From Paraburkholderia xenovorans LB400 (lineage in GTDB: Bacteria; Pseudomonadota; Gammaproteobacteria; Burkholderiales; Burkholderiaceae): a DNA stretch of 64,000 nt. The stretch is from positions 930,001-994,000 of the forward strand of contig NC_007953.1 in NCBI RefSeq assembly GCF_000013645.1, written 5' to 3'. Shown piece by piece: positions 27,574 through 35,876 of this stretch; within the stretch, counting starts at the first letter, position 1; every line of letters begins with the position of its first letter. A program made the translations under genes and the position numbers. The notes beneath the pieces were generated by a model. That model made no database searches. It was not told where the DNA came from and worked only from the letters and a program-made list of their open reading frames with translations.

Positions 27574-28518
27574 TCACGGAATGGCCGACGCGGCAGCCTT
27601 CGCACGTAGCACGTCGAGAATGATCAGGTCGCGTTGCGCAGCCAGGTCGCTGTCCTTGCGGCCGGCAAGCGCGGCATCGACACCGTCGATCACCATCCGC
27701 TTCAAGTCGGGCGTCATGGCCGGCGTGCCCAGTTGCGCCCACCAGTTCTCGATCGGGGCGCCCAGATGCTCGAGCAGGTGCCGCATTCCCTCGGCTCCGC
27801 CTGACAGATGCAGATTCGCAAATGGTCCCATCACGGCCCAACGCAAACCTGGCCCATACGCGATCGCATCGTCGATGTCCTGCACGGTGGCAGCGCCGAT
27901 CGACACCAGATGGAACGCCTCCCGCCACAGCGCAGCCTGCAACCGGTTCGCGATATGGCCGGAAATTTCTTTTTGCGGGTTAATGGGGCGCTTGCCGATC
28001 GCACGATAGAAATCGATCGCGGCGCGAATCGCGGTCTCCGACGTCAAGCGTCCGCCGATCACCTCGACGAGCGGAATCAGATGCGGTGGATTGAACGGAT
28101 GACCGAGCACGACCCGCTCCGGGTGCCGGCAGGCGGTTTGCACATCGCTGATCAGCAATCCCGATGAGCTCGATGCAATTACCACATCGCTTGCCGTAGC
28201 GGCGTCGATTGCGGCGAACAGCTCACGCTTCGCGTCGATGCGCTCCGGGCCATTTTCCTGAACGAACTGCGCACCTTCCAGCGCAGCATCGAGCGAATCG
28301 TGGAACGTGAGATTGCCCAGCGACGCGCCGGATGCGAGCCCGGCCGTGACGAGCGTCGGCCAATGCTGCATCACGGCGTGCTCCAGACGCTGGCGTGCGC
28401 CGCTCGAAGGATCGGTCGCGGCAACCTGCAGACCGCGCGACAGAAAACAGGCGGCCCAGCTCGCGCCAATCACCCCCGTTCCCACTACCGCTACGCGCCG
28501 TATCGTGGCAGTACTCAT
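27574..28518 (-). CDS. 3-hydroxyacyl-CoA dehydrogenase-like / L-carnitine dehydrogenase-like
   Basis: A 314-residue two-domain NAD enzyme. The Rossmann motif GTGVIG is at 13-18, an SSSSGLL segment follows at about 115, and the catalytic histidine lies in GHPFNPPHLIPLVEV near 140. The helical C-terminal domain begins near 190. Proteins with this plan include L-carnitine dehydrogenase and L-gulonate dehydrogenase. In carnitine degradation such a dehydrogenase works directly before a BKACE, and here the BKACE is the next gene, so oxidation of a beta-hydroxy acid to a beta-keto acid is likely. Confidence 0.87.
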   Translation of the reverse strand: MSTATIRRVAVVGTGVIGASWAACFLSRGLQVAATDPSSGARQRLEHAVMQHWPTLVTAGLASGASLGNLTFHDSLDAALEGAQFVQENGPERIDAKRELFAAIDAATASDVVIASSSSGLLISDVQTACRHPERVVLGHPFNPPHLIPLVEVIGGRLTSETAIRAAIDFYRAIGKRPINPQKEISGHIANRLQAALWREAFHLVSIGAATVQDIDDAIAYGPGLRWAVMGPFANLHLSGGAEGMRHLLEHLGAPIENWWAQLGTPAMTPDLKRMVIDGVDAALAGRKDSDLAAQRDLIILDVLRAKAAASAIP

Positions 28519-29294
28519 CTCGGCTCCGTTCCGTCCTGCGCACGCGCGCCGTCGAGGAACTCGCGCATTCTGATGTGTGCGTCAGCGCCGCTTTGCGTCA
28601 ATGCAGCCGTCAACGATTCGGTGAAAAGACCGTCACTCATCGACATGTCATGGATGCGCGACACGGCGTTGATCGCCGCCCAGTTCGACAGCGACGCGTT
28701 GGCGGCCATGCGTCTTGCGAGCTGCACGGCCATTTCCCTTCCGCCACCCGCCTCTGCCATGTAATGCGCAAGCCCGAGACGCTGTCCTTCCTCGGCGCTG
28801 TAGCTGCGCCCGGAGAGCATCATTTCCGTCATCCGGTCGGCGCCAATCAGCCGTGCCACACGCACCGATGCGCCTCCGCCGACGAAAATGCCGCGCCGCG
28901 CTTCAGGAAGCTGAAAGAACGCGTCGGGTTCCGCGATGCGCGCGTGCGTAGCGAGCGCGAGTTCCAGTCCACCGCCGATCACCGCGCCTTGCATGACCGT
29001 GACGATTGGGCGATCAGAAAACTGCATGCGCTGAAACACGCGATGCCACCGCTGCGAAGTACGCAGCACGTCGATCGGCGCACGGGTGCTGTTTTCCGCA
29101 AGGTCGAGCCCGGCACAAAAGTGCGCGCCGGCTGCGGTCAGCACGACCGCGCGGACGTTTTCACCGAACCCGGTGAAAGCGGCGTCGAGTTCGTCGAGCA
29201 GTGCGTCATTGATCGCATTGCGCTTCGCGGGCCGGTTCAACTCCACGTGAGCGAGAGGACCGTCGTACTGCAACTTGAGAAATTCGTAGCGCAT
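28515..29294 (-). CDS. Enoyl-CoA hydratase/isomerase-family (crotonase) protein
   Basis: A 259-residue crotonase-fold protein from the ATG at 29294 (MRYEFLKLQYDG). The longer frame upstream is not conserved. The oxyanion-hole segments AHFCAGLDLAE and QGAVIGGGLELAL are intact, and PEARRGIFVGGGASVRVARLIG supplies the catalytic loop. It may hydrate an enoyl-CoA, or act as an isomerase or hydrolase. It overlaps the dehydrogenase by four bases (28515-28518) and heads the operon, divergent from a BoxR-like regulator. Confidence 0.88.
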   Translation of the reverse strand: MRYEFLKLQYDGPLAHVELNRPAKRNAINDALLDELDAAFTGFGENVRAVVLTAAGAHFCAGLDLAENSTRAPIDVLRTSQRWHRVFQRMQFSDRPIVTVMQGAVIGGGLELALATHARIAEPDAFFQLPEARRGIFVGGGASVRVARLIGADRMTEMMLSGRSYSAEEGQRLGLAHYMAEAGGGREMAVQLARRMAANASLSNWAAINAVSRIHDMSMSDGLFTESLTAALTQSGADAHIRMREFLDGARAQDGTEPR

Positions 29295-29319
29295 GCGGGC
29301 ACCGGATTCGTTTTGTTGA

Positions 29320-29339
29320 ATATATCTTATAAGATATAT
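29320..29339. promoter_or_regulatory. Perfect 20-bp palindrome, candidate operator
   Basis: The axis is at the centre of CTTATAAG and the arms extend to ATATAT on both sides. It lies 26 bp upstream of the crotonase start, so it probably overlaps its promoter. An imperfect copy sits 110 bp away near the divergent regulator. Assignment to that regulator is inference; a GntR-type protein elsewhere could also use it. Confidence 0.5.
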
Positions 29340-29431
29340 AACCATGGCGGCAAGCGGTACCATATCGGGGTTTACCCAGTAAGCTTTCGAAGTTTCAATG
29401 AACCTGGTCTGGCCGCTCACTTCCTGAAATA

Positions 29432-29447
29432 AATCTTATATGATATT
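29432..29447. promoter_or_regulatory. Second copy of the CTTATA-type palindrome
   Basis: AATCTTATATGATATT shares the ATCTTATA core of the site at 29320 and is symmetric except for two base pairs. It lies 92 bp upstream of the BoxR-like start. The two sites together suggest paired operators controlling both divergent transcripts. Confidence 0.4.
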
Positions 29448-29538
29448 CAGATTCCGCAGTCCACGCTTGCGCGCACGTCAAAACAAACGGCGTCGGGACG
29501 CAGCGCCGGTACCGTAAAATGCAACTTTCAAGTCAAGA

Positions 29539-30510
29539 ATGGATATGGCGACCCGTACAACCTCCGCGACCGCGGCGCCATCGGCGAATCCCGCTTCTGA
29601 TCCTGTGCTTTCAGAACTGGCTCGGCGCATCCGTACACTTCGTGCCCAGCGCGGGATGACCCGAAAGCAGCTTGCGCTGCAATCGGGTGTATCGATTCCT
29701 CATCTCGCGCGCATTGAAAGCGGCGAGGGCAATGTCTCGGTGTCCTTGCTGCAGAAACTTTCCGTTGCGCTCAATCTGCCGATTCAGGATCTGCTTGCCG
29801 ACGGGTCGTCGCAAAACGCCGACCTGACAATGCTCATCCAGTTTCTCAAACAGCAAACTCCCGCCGAACTCGCCCGCTTGCGACAAATGCTGACCTCCAT
29901 CCCGGTAGTCGCGGCGGCCAGCCGACGCCAGCGGATTGCGCTGATCGGCCTTCGGGGCGCCGGCAAATCAACCTTGGGCGCGCTGCTTGCGAAACACCTC
30001 GATGTCCCCTTCGTCGAACTCGACAGGATGATCGAGCAGGAAGCCGGCATCGCCATAGGCGAGGTCATCACACTGTATGGACAGGCTGGCATGCGGCGGC
30101 TCGAACGGCGATGCATCGAGAAGATCATCGAAACGCATCCCGAAGTGGTCGTCGCAACGGGCGGCGGGATCGTCGCCGAGGCCGCAACCTATGAACTCCT
30201 GCTTCGGACCTTCCGTACCATGTGGCTGAAAGCGCGGCCCGAGATTCACTTCGCGCGCGTCATGGCGCAAAACGATGCGCGCATCGCAACGCAGACGCTG
30301 CGTAACGATGCGTTGGAGCACATCCACCGCATGCTCGACGCGCGCGAGCAGCTTTACCAGCTCGCTAACGTGACACTGGACACTTCCGATCTGACCGTCG
30401 AACAGGCACTACAACGAGCGGTGGAGTGCATCGAGCTGAACGTACCGGTGCTGCAAACACACAAGACCGCAAGTCTGCCAGTTTCGATCGAAGCCAAGTC
30501 GGCACGATAA
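29539..30510 (+). CDS. BoxR/BzdR-like regulator (XRE domain fused to shikimate-kinase-like domain)
   Basis: A 323-residue protein. An XRE helix-turn-helix lies at about 25-85 (RRIRTLRAQRGMTRKQLALQ then SGVSIPHLARIESGEGNVSV). A linker leads to a shikimate-kinase-like domain with P-loop GLRGAGKST at 137-145, an ELD acid at about 157 and ATGGGIV. This is the plan of BzdR/BoxR, repressors of benzoyl-CoA catabolism whose C-terminal domain binds benzoyl-CoA. No box genes for benzoyl-CoA oxidation are in the window; the divergent operon is crotonase, carnitine-dehydrogenase-like, BKACE. A different acyl-CoA may be the inducer. Confidence 0.9.
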   Translation: MDMATRTTSATAAPSANPASDPVLSELARRIRTLRAQRGMTRKQLALQSGVSIPHLARIESGEGNVSVSLLQKLSVALNLPIQDLLADGSSQNADLTMLIQFLKQQTPAELARLRQMLTSIPVVAAASRRQRIALIGLRGAGKSTLGALLAKHLDVPFVELDRMIEQEAGIAIGEVITLYGQAGMRRLERRCIEKIIETHPEVVVATGGGIVAEAATYELLLRTFRTMWLKARPEIHFARVMAQNDARIATQTLRNDALEHIHRMLDAREQLYQLANVTLDTSDLTVEQALQRAVECIELNVPVLQTHKTASLPVSIEAKSAR

Positions 30511-30612
30511 TCAGCGGCCCTGCGAGCTTCACGCAACGATCGGCCAGTTGGCGCTGGGAATGATTTTTTATCCGGCGCGCTCGCCAGCGATCCACTCGAA
30601 CTGGAGCGCTGA

Positions 30613-30855
30613 CGCGCGCCAGTTCAACTGCTATTCGGCGCGGCGGCATTCTGCACGACGCTCGTGCCACTCGGTGCGATCGTGACAACGTCTTTTATGC
30701 ACACACTATCAGGCGCGTTGAGCGGATCCAACCTGACGCTCGCGCATTTCACAGCGCTCGACGGCATGGCGATGGGTACGCTCATGCTGGCGATAAGCGG
30801 CCTGCTGCTCGCGCCCGCATCGCTCTGGGCACGGCGTCTCGACACGCTACCCTGA
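30613..30855 (+). pseudogene. Possible C-terminal fragment of a multi-spanning transporter
   Basis: An open frame of 80 codons with no initiation codon until a GTG at 30664 encodes two hydrophobic helices (LLFGAAAFCTTLVPLGAIV and MAMGTLMLAISGLLLAPASLW) and ends RRLDTLP. The pattern resembles the last helices of an MFS carrier. It has no clear ribosome site, and lies in a 471-nt gap with no other gene. A fragment of a lost transporter is the likely origin, but this is weak. Confidence 0.3.
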
Positions 30856-30981
30856 ATCGCGCCGCGCCGGCGGCAGAGATACGCCGATGCAGCAATACCG
30901 CTCAGCGTCACGGTCGGGTGGCGTGTTGATCCAGCGACAGGCCTTCAATACGGATCCCATCGACGCTCGACAACCGCTTTC

Positions 30982-32142
30982 CTAGAATCGATGCCGCAGA
31001 TTCAGGCGAACCGCTACCTGACTGTTCGTGCTCGATGCCGTCAGACTGGCGATACTGGCTACAGCAGGCTTACCAGTCGAATCAGTGCCCGACGCGCGTT
31101 GCCACACGCCGACCAGACCGATGTCCGTCCGTTTCGACAGCGCGTAGTCCGCGCCCAGATTCCACTGCAGGTAATTCGCCGTTTCCCCCTTCGTGTAGAT
31201 AAAGGCTGCACCGGCAAGAACGCTCGGCACGATCCGGTAGCTGCCGTTCAGTTCCACTGTGTTGAACTGCGCGGTGCCGCCGCGATAGGGCGTCGTGGCG
31301 GTCGGCACAACGTTCTGGTAGCGCGTGTTCGTATAGATCGCATCGAGCCGTACGCCGGAGAATTGCAGATTGGCGCCGGCGCCGACGATCTGCAGCGTAT
31401 CCGCCGACGCATAACCGCGGTATATCGGACTCGTCGCCGGCGACGTATAACCTGCCTGACCTGGCAGAATCGATCCCGCATACGCCGACTCGGACGGATC
31501 GTTCATGTTCAGATATGCGGCCGACACGCCGCCATAAGCACCCTGCCAACCCGCGCCGAAGCTCATCGCGCGCGCACGCGAGAAGTCGCCTGCCACGCCA
31601 CCCGGCGCGAACATGGCCTTGAACGAGAAGCCGCCGTAGGTGAGGCTCGTGTACTCGACGGAGTTATTAAAACGGATCGTCGATTGCATGTTGTCGATGT
31701 CGCCCGGATGCGCGCCTGTCCATCCAGCCCACTGCAACGCGCTGCTCAAGCCGCCGAGATACTCGCTGACCGGCTCATATTGCCGGCCCGCGGTCACGGT
31801 GCCGTAAGGCGTCGCGAGGCCGACGCTCGCCGTCCGGCCGAACTCGAGTCCGCCCTGGCCTAATTTTCCCGTAGAGGCATCGAAGCCGTTCTCTAACGTG
31901 AACACGGCCCGGTAGCCGCCGCCCAGATCTTCCATTCCGCGCACGCCGAAGCGGCTCGTATTGGTCTGGCCAGTGGTGGCCTGGATGTTCGCGTGGCCTT
32001 GCTGGTTGTTGGTATAAATCAGGCCGTCCTCGACGAGGCCGTAGAGCGTGACGCTGCTTTGCGCATAAGCGTTGACCGCAACTGCCGACAGCAACGCGAA
32101 AGCCGCCGTGGGCAGTAGGGTTGTTTTTCTGAATGACGTCAT
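30982..32142 (-). CDS. Burkholderiales-type outer-membrane porin
   Basis: A 386-residue porin with signal peptide MTSFRKTTLLPTAAFALLSA to VNAYAQ and a mature start SSVTLYGLVEDGLIYTNN. SRFGVRGMEDLGGGYRAVFTLENGF and the C-terminal VRLNLRHRF are typical. It is on the same strand as the organosulfur ABC operon but separated from it by a strong terminator at 32235, so it probably has its own promoter. Confidence 0.93.
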   Translation of the reverse strand: MTSFRKTTLLPTAAFALLSAVAVNAYAQSSVTLYGLVEDGLIYTNNQQGHANIQATTGQTNTSRFGVRGMEDLGGGYRAVFTLENGFDASTGKLGQGGLEFGRTASVGLATPYGTVTAGRQYEPVSEYLGGLSSALQWAGWTGAHPGDIDNMQSTIRFNNSVEYTSLTYGGFSFKAMFAPGGVAGDFSRARAMSFGAGWQGAYGGVSAAYLNMNDPSESAYAGSILPGQAGYTSPATSPIYRGYASADTLQIVGAGANLQFSGVRLDAIYTNTRYQNVVPTATTPYRGGTAQFNTVELNGSYRIVPSVLAGAAFIYTKGETANYLQWNLGADYALSKRTDIGLVGVWQRASGTDSTGKPAVASIASLTASSTNSQVAVRLNLRHRF

Positions 32143-32234
32143 GTTTGGCGATACCAGCGTGGTGTTTAACTACATCGGATGCCTAACTGCTCTAGCGAAT
32201 GAACCGCCAATCAGGCATCGACAAGTCAAAGGTC

Positions 32235-32268
32235 AAAGAAAAATCCCGCACCCTTTCGAACGCGGGAT
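32235..32268 (-). terminator. Rho-independent terminator after the organosulfur ABC operon
   Basis: On the minus strand a 7-bp GC-rich stem (ATCCCGC / GCGGGAT, 12-nt loop) is followed immediately by TTTTCTTTG. It starts about 47 nt after the ATPase stop and fits intrinsic termination of that operon. Confidence 0.7.
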
Positions 32269-32314
32269 CGGGAAACATCGTGCTCTTGCCTGTTGCCGGC
32301 ACGAGCCGGCGCGC

Positions 32315-33070
32315 TTACTCCAGCGCCCGCATGATCGCGCGATGCACGTCGAAAAGCGCGGGGTCGTCGGGATTGCGCGGACGTGGCACATCCACGTCAA
32401 TCGTGGCGGCGATCTGCCCGGAGTGACGGCCGATCACGACGATCCGGTCGCACAGAAACGCCGCTTCGAGCATGTTGTGCGTGACGAGCACACCCGTGGG
32501 CCGCTCGCCTTCGGCGCCCAGCCACATGTCCTGCAGCAGTTCGCGCAGCTTGCGGGCAGTGAGTTCGTCGAGCGCGCTGAATGGTTCGTCAAGCAACAGC
32601 ACGTCGGGCCGCACCGCGAAGGCCCGTGCAATCGCCACGCGCTGCTTCTGCCCACCCGAAAGAAACTGCGGATACGAGCGGCGCTGCGCGAGCAGTCCCA
32701 CCTTGGCGAGCAAATCCTGTGTGACGGCGTCGCGATCGCCGGCCACGCCGCCAACCCGGTCGAACGCGATCGAAACGTTCTGTTCGACGGGCAGCCAGTC
32801 GATCAGGCGCGGCTGCTGGAACACCACGCTCAACGCGGGCTCATGTGTCGCCCCGGCGGCGCCAAACCGGATCGCGCCGCCGGACGGCCGGTCGAGTCCG
32901 GCGATCATGTTCAGCAAGGTGGACTTGCCGCAGCCGGACGGACCGACCAGCGCGACCAGCTGCCCGGCGGGAATATGCATGTCGATACCGCCGAACACCG
33001 TGAGCGCCGGTGCATGCGAAGAGGCTTCGAAGCGTTTGTGTACGCCTTCGATGGCGATGCTACTGCTCAT
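32315..33070 (-). CDS. ABC transporter ATP-binding protein (SsuB/TauB type)
   Basis: A 251-residue nucleotide-binding protein from the ATG at 33070 (MSSSIAIEG). Walker A GPSGCGKST is at 43-51, the signature LSGGQKQRVAIARAFA and Walker B VLLLDEPFSALD follow. It overlaps the permease gene by 11 bases. Its pattern is that of nitrate/sulfonate/taurine importers. It is the last gene of the five-gene operon before the terminator. The substrate is set by the binding protein upstream. Confidence 0.92.
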   Translation of the reverse strand: MSSSIAIEGVHKRFEASSHAPALTVFGGIDMHIPAGQLVALVGPSGCGKSTLLNMIAGLDRPSGGAIRFGAAGATHEPALSVVFQQPRLIDWLPVEQNVSIAFDRVGGVAGDRDAVTQDLLAKVGLLAQRRSYPQFLSGGQKQRVAIARAFAVRPDVLLLDEPFSALDELTARKLRELLQDMWLGAEGERPTGVLVTHNMLEAAFLCDRIVVIGRHSGQIAATIDVDVPRPRNPDDPALFDVHRAIMRALE

Positions 33071-33896
33071 GCGATAGTCCTTTCTTCCAGCGGTTGGCAT
33101 GTCGTTCGATCGGTGCGAAGATCAGGTTCTCGACCACCAGCATCGTGGCCCAGAACGCAACTGTCCACGCGATCACGCCTTCCACGTTTTGCGTGCTGAA
33201 CTGCGCATTGAGCTGATAGCCGACGCCATCGGACATGCCGAAAATTTCGACCAGCACGATGACTTTCCAGGCAATCGAGAAGCCGACCCTCGTGCCCGGC
33301 ACGATGAACGCATACAGAACCGGCAGCCAGATTTTGCGCAATACGGTGATGCGTTTGAGACGAAACACTTGCGTCATCTCGACCAGTTCACCGCTCAGCG
33401 AGCGGATGCCTTCCTGTACCGAAATGACGAGCGATGGCAACACCCCAAGCGCGACCGAAATCACCGGCGAGAGCAGACTGGTACCGAACCAGATGACGCA
33501 CAACAGCGCCCATACGAGCCCCGGCACAGTCAGCCCGAGCGTGATTCCCGGCTCGACAAAGCGCGAGATCGCTTTCGAGCGGGCAGTGGCAATGCCGATC
33601 GGCAATGCGACGACCAGCGCCAGCAGAAAGCCGAGCGCCATGCGCGAAAAGGTCACCCAGATCTGCACGAGCGCGGCGCCCGTCTCGACGATTTCCAGCA
33701 ACTGCGCGTAGATGGCGCGCACGTCCGGCACAAGCGGCGAATGCAAGCTTCTCGCCATACCCTCCCAGACGACAATCAGCACCGCGAAGAAGAGCACCGA
33801 CGGCACAATACGCCGTACGATCGGCATCAGATTCCCGCTGCTGCGCGCAGCGCGTCCGGCGCCTCGTGTGAGAGAGGGTTTGACGGCATCGCTCAT
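33060..33896 (-). CDS. ABC transporter permease (SsuC/TauC type)
   Basis: A 278-residue permease starting at the ATG at 33896 (MSDAVKPSLTRGAG), overlapping the binding-protein stop (ATGA). Six hydrophobic segments are visible, with TFSRMALGFLLALVVALPIGIATARS and the EAA-type loop EMTQVFRLKRITVLRKIWLP near residue 190. This is the BPD_transp_1 fold of nitrate/taurine-type importers. The operon order is rhodanese, dioxygenase, binding protein, permease, ATPase. Confidence 0.92.
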   Translation of the reverse strand: MSDAVKPSLTRGAGRAARSSGNLMPIVRRIVPSVLFFAVLIVVWEGMARSLHSPLVPDVRAIYAQLLEIVETGAALVQIWVTFSRMALGFLLALVVALPIGIATARSKAISRFVEPGITLGLTVPGLVWALLCVIWFGTSLLSPVISVALGVLPSLVISVQEGIRSLSGELVEMTQVFRLKRITVLRKIWLPVLYAFIVPGTRVGFSIAWKVIVLVEIFGMSDGVGYQLNAQFSTQNVEGVIAWTVAFWATMLVVENLIFAPIERHANRWKKGLSHEQ

Positions 33897-34861
33897 GATA
33901 ATTTCGTATAGATCGGACTGGCCGGCCGCTTGCCGAGAATGCCCAGCGACACAGCGGTGTCGATCTGTTTGTCGATGGTCGCGAAGGTCTGCGCGTCCCA
34001 CGTGGTCGCATAGGCGTCGGTCAGACGCTGCGGCAACAGCGCCGCGGCAGCGGTCTCGCCCGGCTTGAGGCCGATCTGCGTGGCGATCTGCGTGAGCGTC
34101 TGCGGCTGCTGATGCACGAACGAATTGACCTGTACAAACATCTTCGCAATGCGTGCCGCCGTGTCGCGATTCGTATCCAGCCATTTGCGGCTGGCCGCGA
34201 GACCGACCAGAAATGGCGAATTACGCTCTCCCGTCGCATGTTTCCAGATGTCCGCGACCCGCGCGATCTCGCGCGCGCCCTGGGCAACCAGACGGCTCGC
34301 GGTCGGCTCGAGCGTGACGATAGCCTCGACGTCGCCACGCTGGAACAACGCGAGGTTGGCGGTAGGCGAGCCGTGGATCACCTTGAAGTCCTTGCGCAGA
34401 TCCAGGCCGTCGAGATGAGCGGCAATCAGCGCCTGTTGCCACGTCTCGCTGGTTTCGGCAGTCGACGCGATGGTCTTGCCCACCAGATCGTGCGGACTGT
34501 GATACGGACTGTCGGCCTTCACCAACCAGCGGCCGTGATTGTTGAGCGCCGGGCCGAACAGCACGATATCGCTTCCCCTGTTGACGAGCGTCGCGAGACC
34601 GACCGAGCCGAACACGCCCACATCCAGCGAACCCGCGGTCAGTTGAACCTGCATGCTGCCCGGATCGGCGGTAATCCAGCGCAGATTCAACCCTGTGTCG
34701 AAATGATTCTGTTCGATCAGCGGACGCCAGACCGAGCCGGCGCTCCCGGTCGAGGGCAGCGTGATGCGGATCGGCGCGTCCGCAGCGGCGCGCGCGGCGC
34801 CGGCCGTGCCTCCGGCGAGACCCAACGCGGCAAGGGTCTTGAGAACTTCACGGCGATTCAT
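33893..34861 (-). CDS. Periplasmic substrate-binding protein (NrtT/TauT/SsuA type)
   Basis: A 322-residue solute-binding protein. The N-terminus MNRREVLKTLAALGLAGG carries a twin-arginine signal (RR at 3-4) and a hydrophobic core, cleaved near ARAA. The mature part has the ITLPSTGSAGSVWRPLIE region, GSLDVGVFG at beta-3 and GRWLVKADSPYHSPHDLVGKTIAS, typical of alkanesulfonate/taurine/nitrate binders. Periplasmic capture of an organosulfur anion is inferred from the dioxygenase and rhodanese neighbours. Confidence 0.9.
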   Translation of the reverse strand: MNRREVLKTLAALGLAGGTAGAARAAADAPIRITLPSTGSAGSVWRPLIEQNHFDTGLNLRWITADPGSMQVQLTAGSLDVGVFGSVGLATLVNRGSDIVLFGPALNNHGRWLVKADSPYHSPHDLVGKTIASTAETSETWQQALIAAHLDGLDLRKDFKVIHGSPTANLALFQRGDVEAIVTLEPTASRLVAQGAREIARVADIWKHATGERNSPFLVGLAASRKWLDTNRDTAARIAKMFVQVNSFVHQQPQTLTQIATQIGLKPGETAAAALLPQRLTDAYATTWDAQTFATIDKQIDTAVSLGILGKRPASPIYTKLS

Positions 34862-34939
34862 GAATGACTTCCGTAGCGTCGTTTCTGATTATGGTCGCCT
34901 GCCGGACCATGCCGGCACGCTTCGATGGTCCCTTCCCGG

Positions 34940-35848
34940 TCATTCGACAACCGCGCGCAGCAGCACGCGGTGCCCTTCGCCGTAGTCGCCGACGCCGCGA
35001 TGCTGGACGACGCGGTTATCCCAGATCAGCACGGAGCCTTCTTCCCAGCGGTAGCGCGTCAGCACCTCGGGCGACTTGATCAGGTCGAACAGAATGCCCA
35101 GGATGTTCTGGCTGGCGATACGCGAGAGGCCGAGAATGCGCTGCGTGTACAGTTCGTTCACGTAGATCTGCTTCTTGCCGGTGTCCGGATGCACGCGGAT
35201 GAGCGGCGTTCTGATCCACGGAAAGCGGGCCTTCTGCCGCGCCAGCTCTTCTTCCTCCCGATACGCGAGCGTTAGAAAGCCCATCGTCTCGACATCCTGC
35301 GCGACCGACAACGTCTCCAGGTATTGCGCGAAGAGCGGGTCGAGTAATTCGTAGGCCGCCGTAGCGTTGGTAAATACCGTATCGCCGCCGAAAGGCGGAA
35401 CCTTCTTGCCGAACAGGACCGTGAAGCGCGGCGGCTCCGGCCGGAACGCCTGATCGATGTGCCAGATGAAATTCATCCGGGTTTTCTTGACCTTGGAGTC
35501 GATCGTGTTGACGTTCGAACTCTCCTCGGCGACCGGCGTATAGGGCGTGCCCGTGTACTCGGAGTGGCCGAACAGATCGACCAGGTACGCGAACTCGGCG
35601 GCCGAGACGGTGCCGGGTTCGAAGGCCAGGAAGCCGTAACGCGTCAGGCTGTCGTAGAGAAACGCACGAACCTCGGCAGGCACCGTTTCCTTGCCATTGA
35701 TCCGCAGTCCGCGAACCCGTGCGCCGACCACCGGCGAATAGGGTTCAACGTGAATGCCGAAGCGCGATTCGCTCTGCGCACTGTAGCTATGTTCAGGCAA
35801 CTGGCGTTGCTGGAGAAGTTCGAAATCGTCTTGCAAAAGCGTGGCCAT
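34940..35848 (-). CDS. TauD/TfdA-family Fe(II)/2-oxoglutarate dioxygenase
   Basis: A 302-residue enzyme from the ATG at 35848 (MATLLQDDFELLQ). The frame is open for a further 130 codons but those residues shadow the rhodanese gene. The iron-binding facial triad is visible as HID in FIWHIDQAF and the late histidine in VVQHRGVGDY, with the 2-oxoglutarate arginine in RVLLRAVVE. TauD/AtsK enzymes release sulfite or sulfate from taurine, alkanesulfonates or alkyl sulfates. The ABC importer and rhodanese neighbours favour such a sulfur role over herbicide-type TfdA. Confidence 0.9.
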   Translation of the reverse strand: MATLLQDDFELLQQRQLPEHSYSAQSESRFGIHVEPYSPVVGARVRGLRINGKETVPAEVRAFLYDSLTRYGFLAFEPGTVSAAEFAYLVDLFGHSEYTGTPYTPVAEESSNVNTIDSKVKKTRMNFIWHIDQAFRPEPPRFTVLFGKKVPPFGGDTVFTNATAAYELLDPLFAQYLETLSVAQDVETMGFLTLAYREEEELARQKARFPWIRTPLIRVHPDTGKKQIYVNELYTQRILGLSRIASQNILGILFDLIKSPEVLTRYRWEEGSVLIWDNRVVQHRGVGDYGEGHRVLLRAVVE

Positions 35849-35876
35849 GGTCGGAGGCTCCGTCTGGATGATGTTG

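Noticed and set aside
28395..29432. 345-codon plus-strand open frame
   Set aside because: It is antisense to the crotonase gene, whose crotonase motifs are clear. The frame has no family pattern.
32072..33199. 375-codon plus-strand open frame
   Set aside because: It is antisense to the ABC ATPase gene with full Walker motifs.
33099..33911. 270-codon plus-strand open frame
   Set aside because: It is antisense to the ABC permease, rich in Arg, His and Asp with no membrane or domain pattern, as expected from high-GC shadows.
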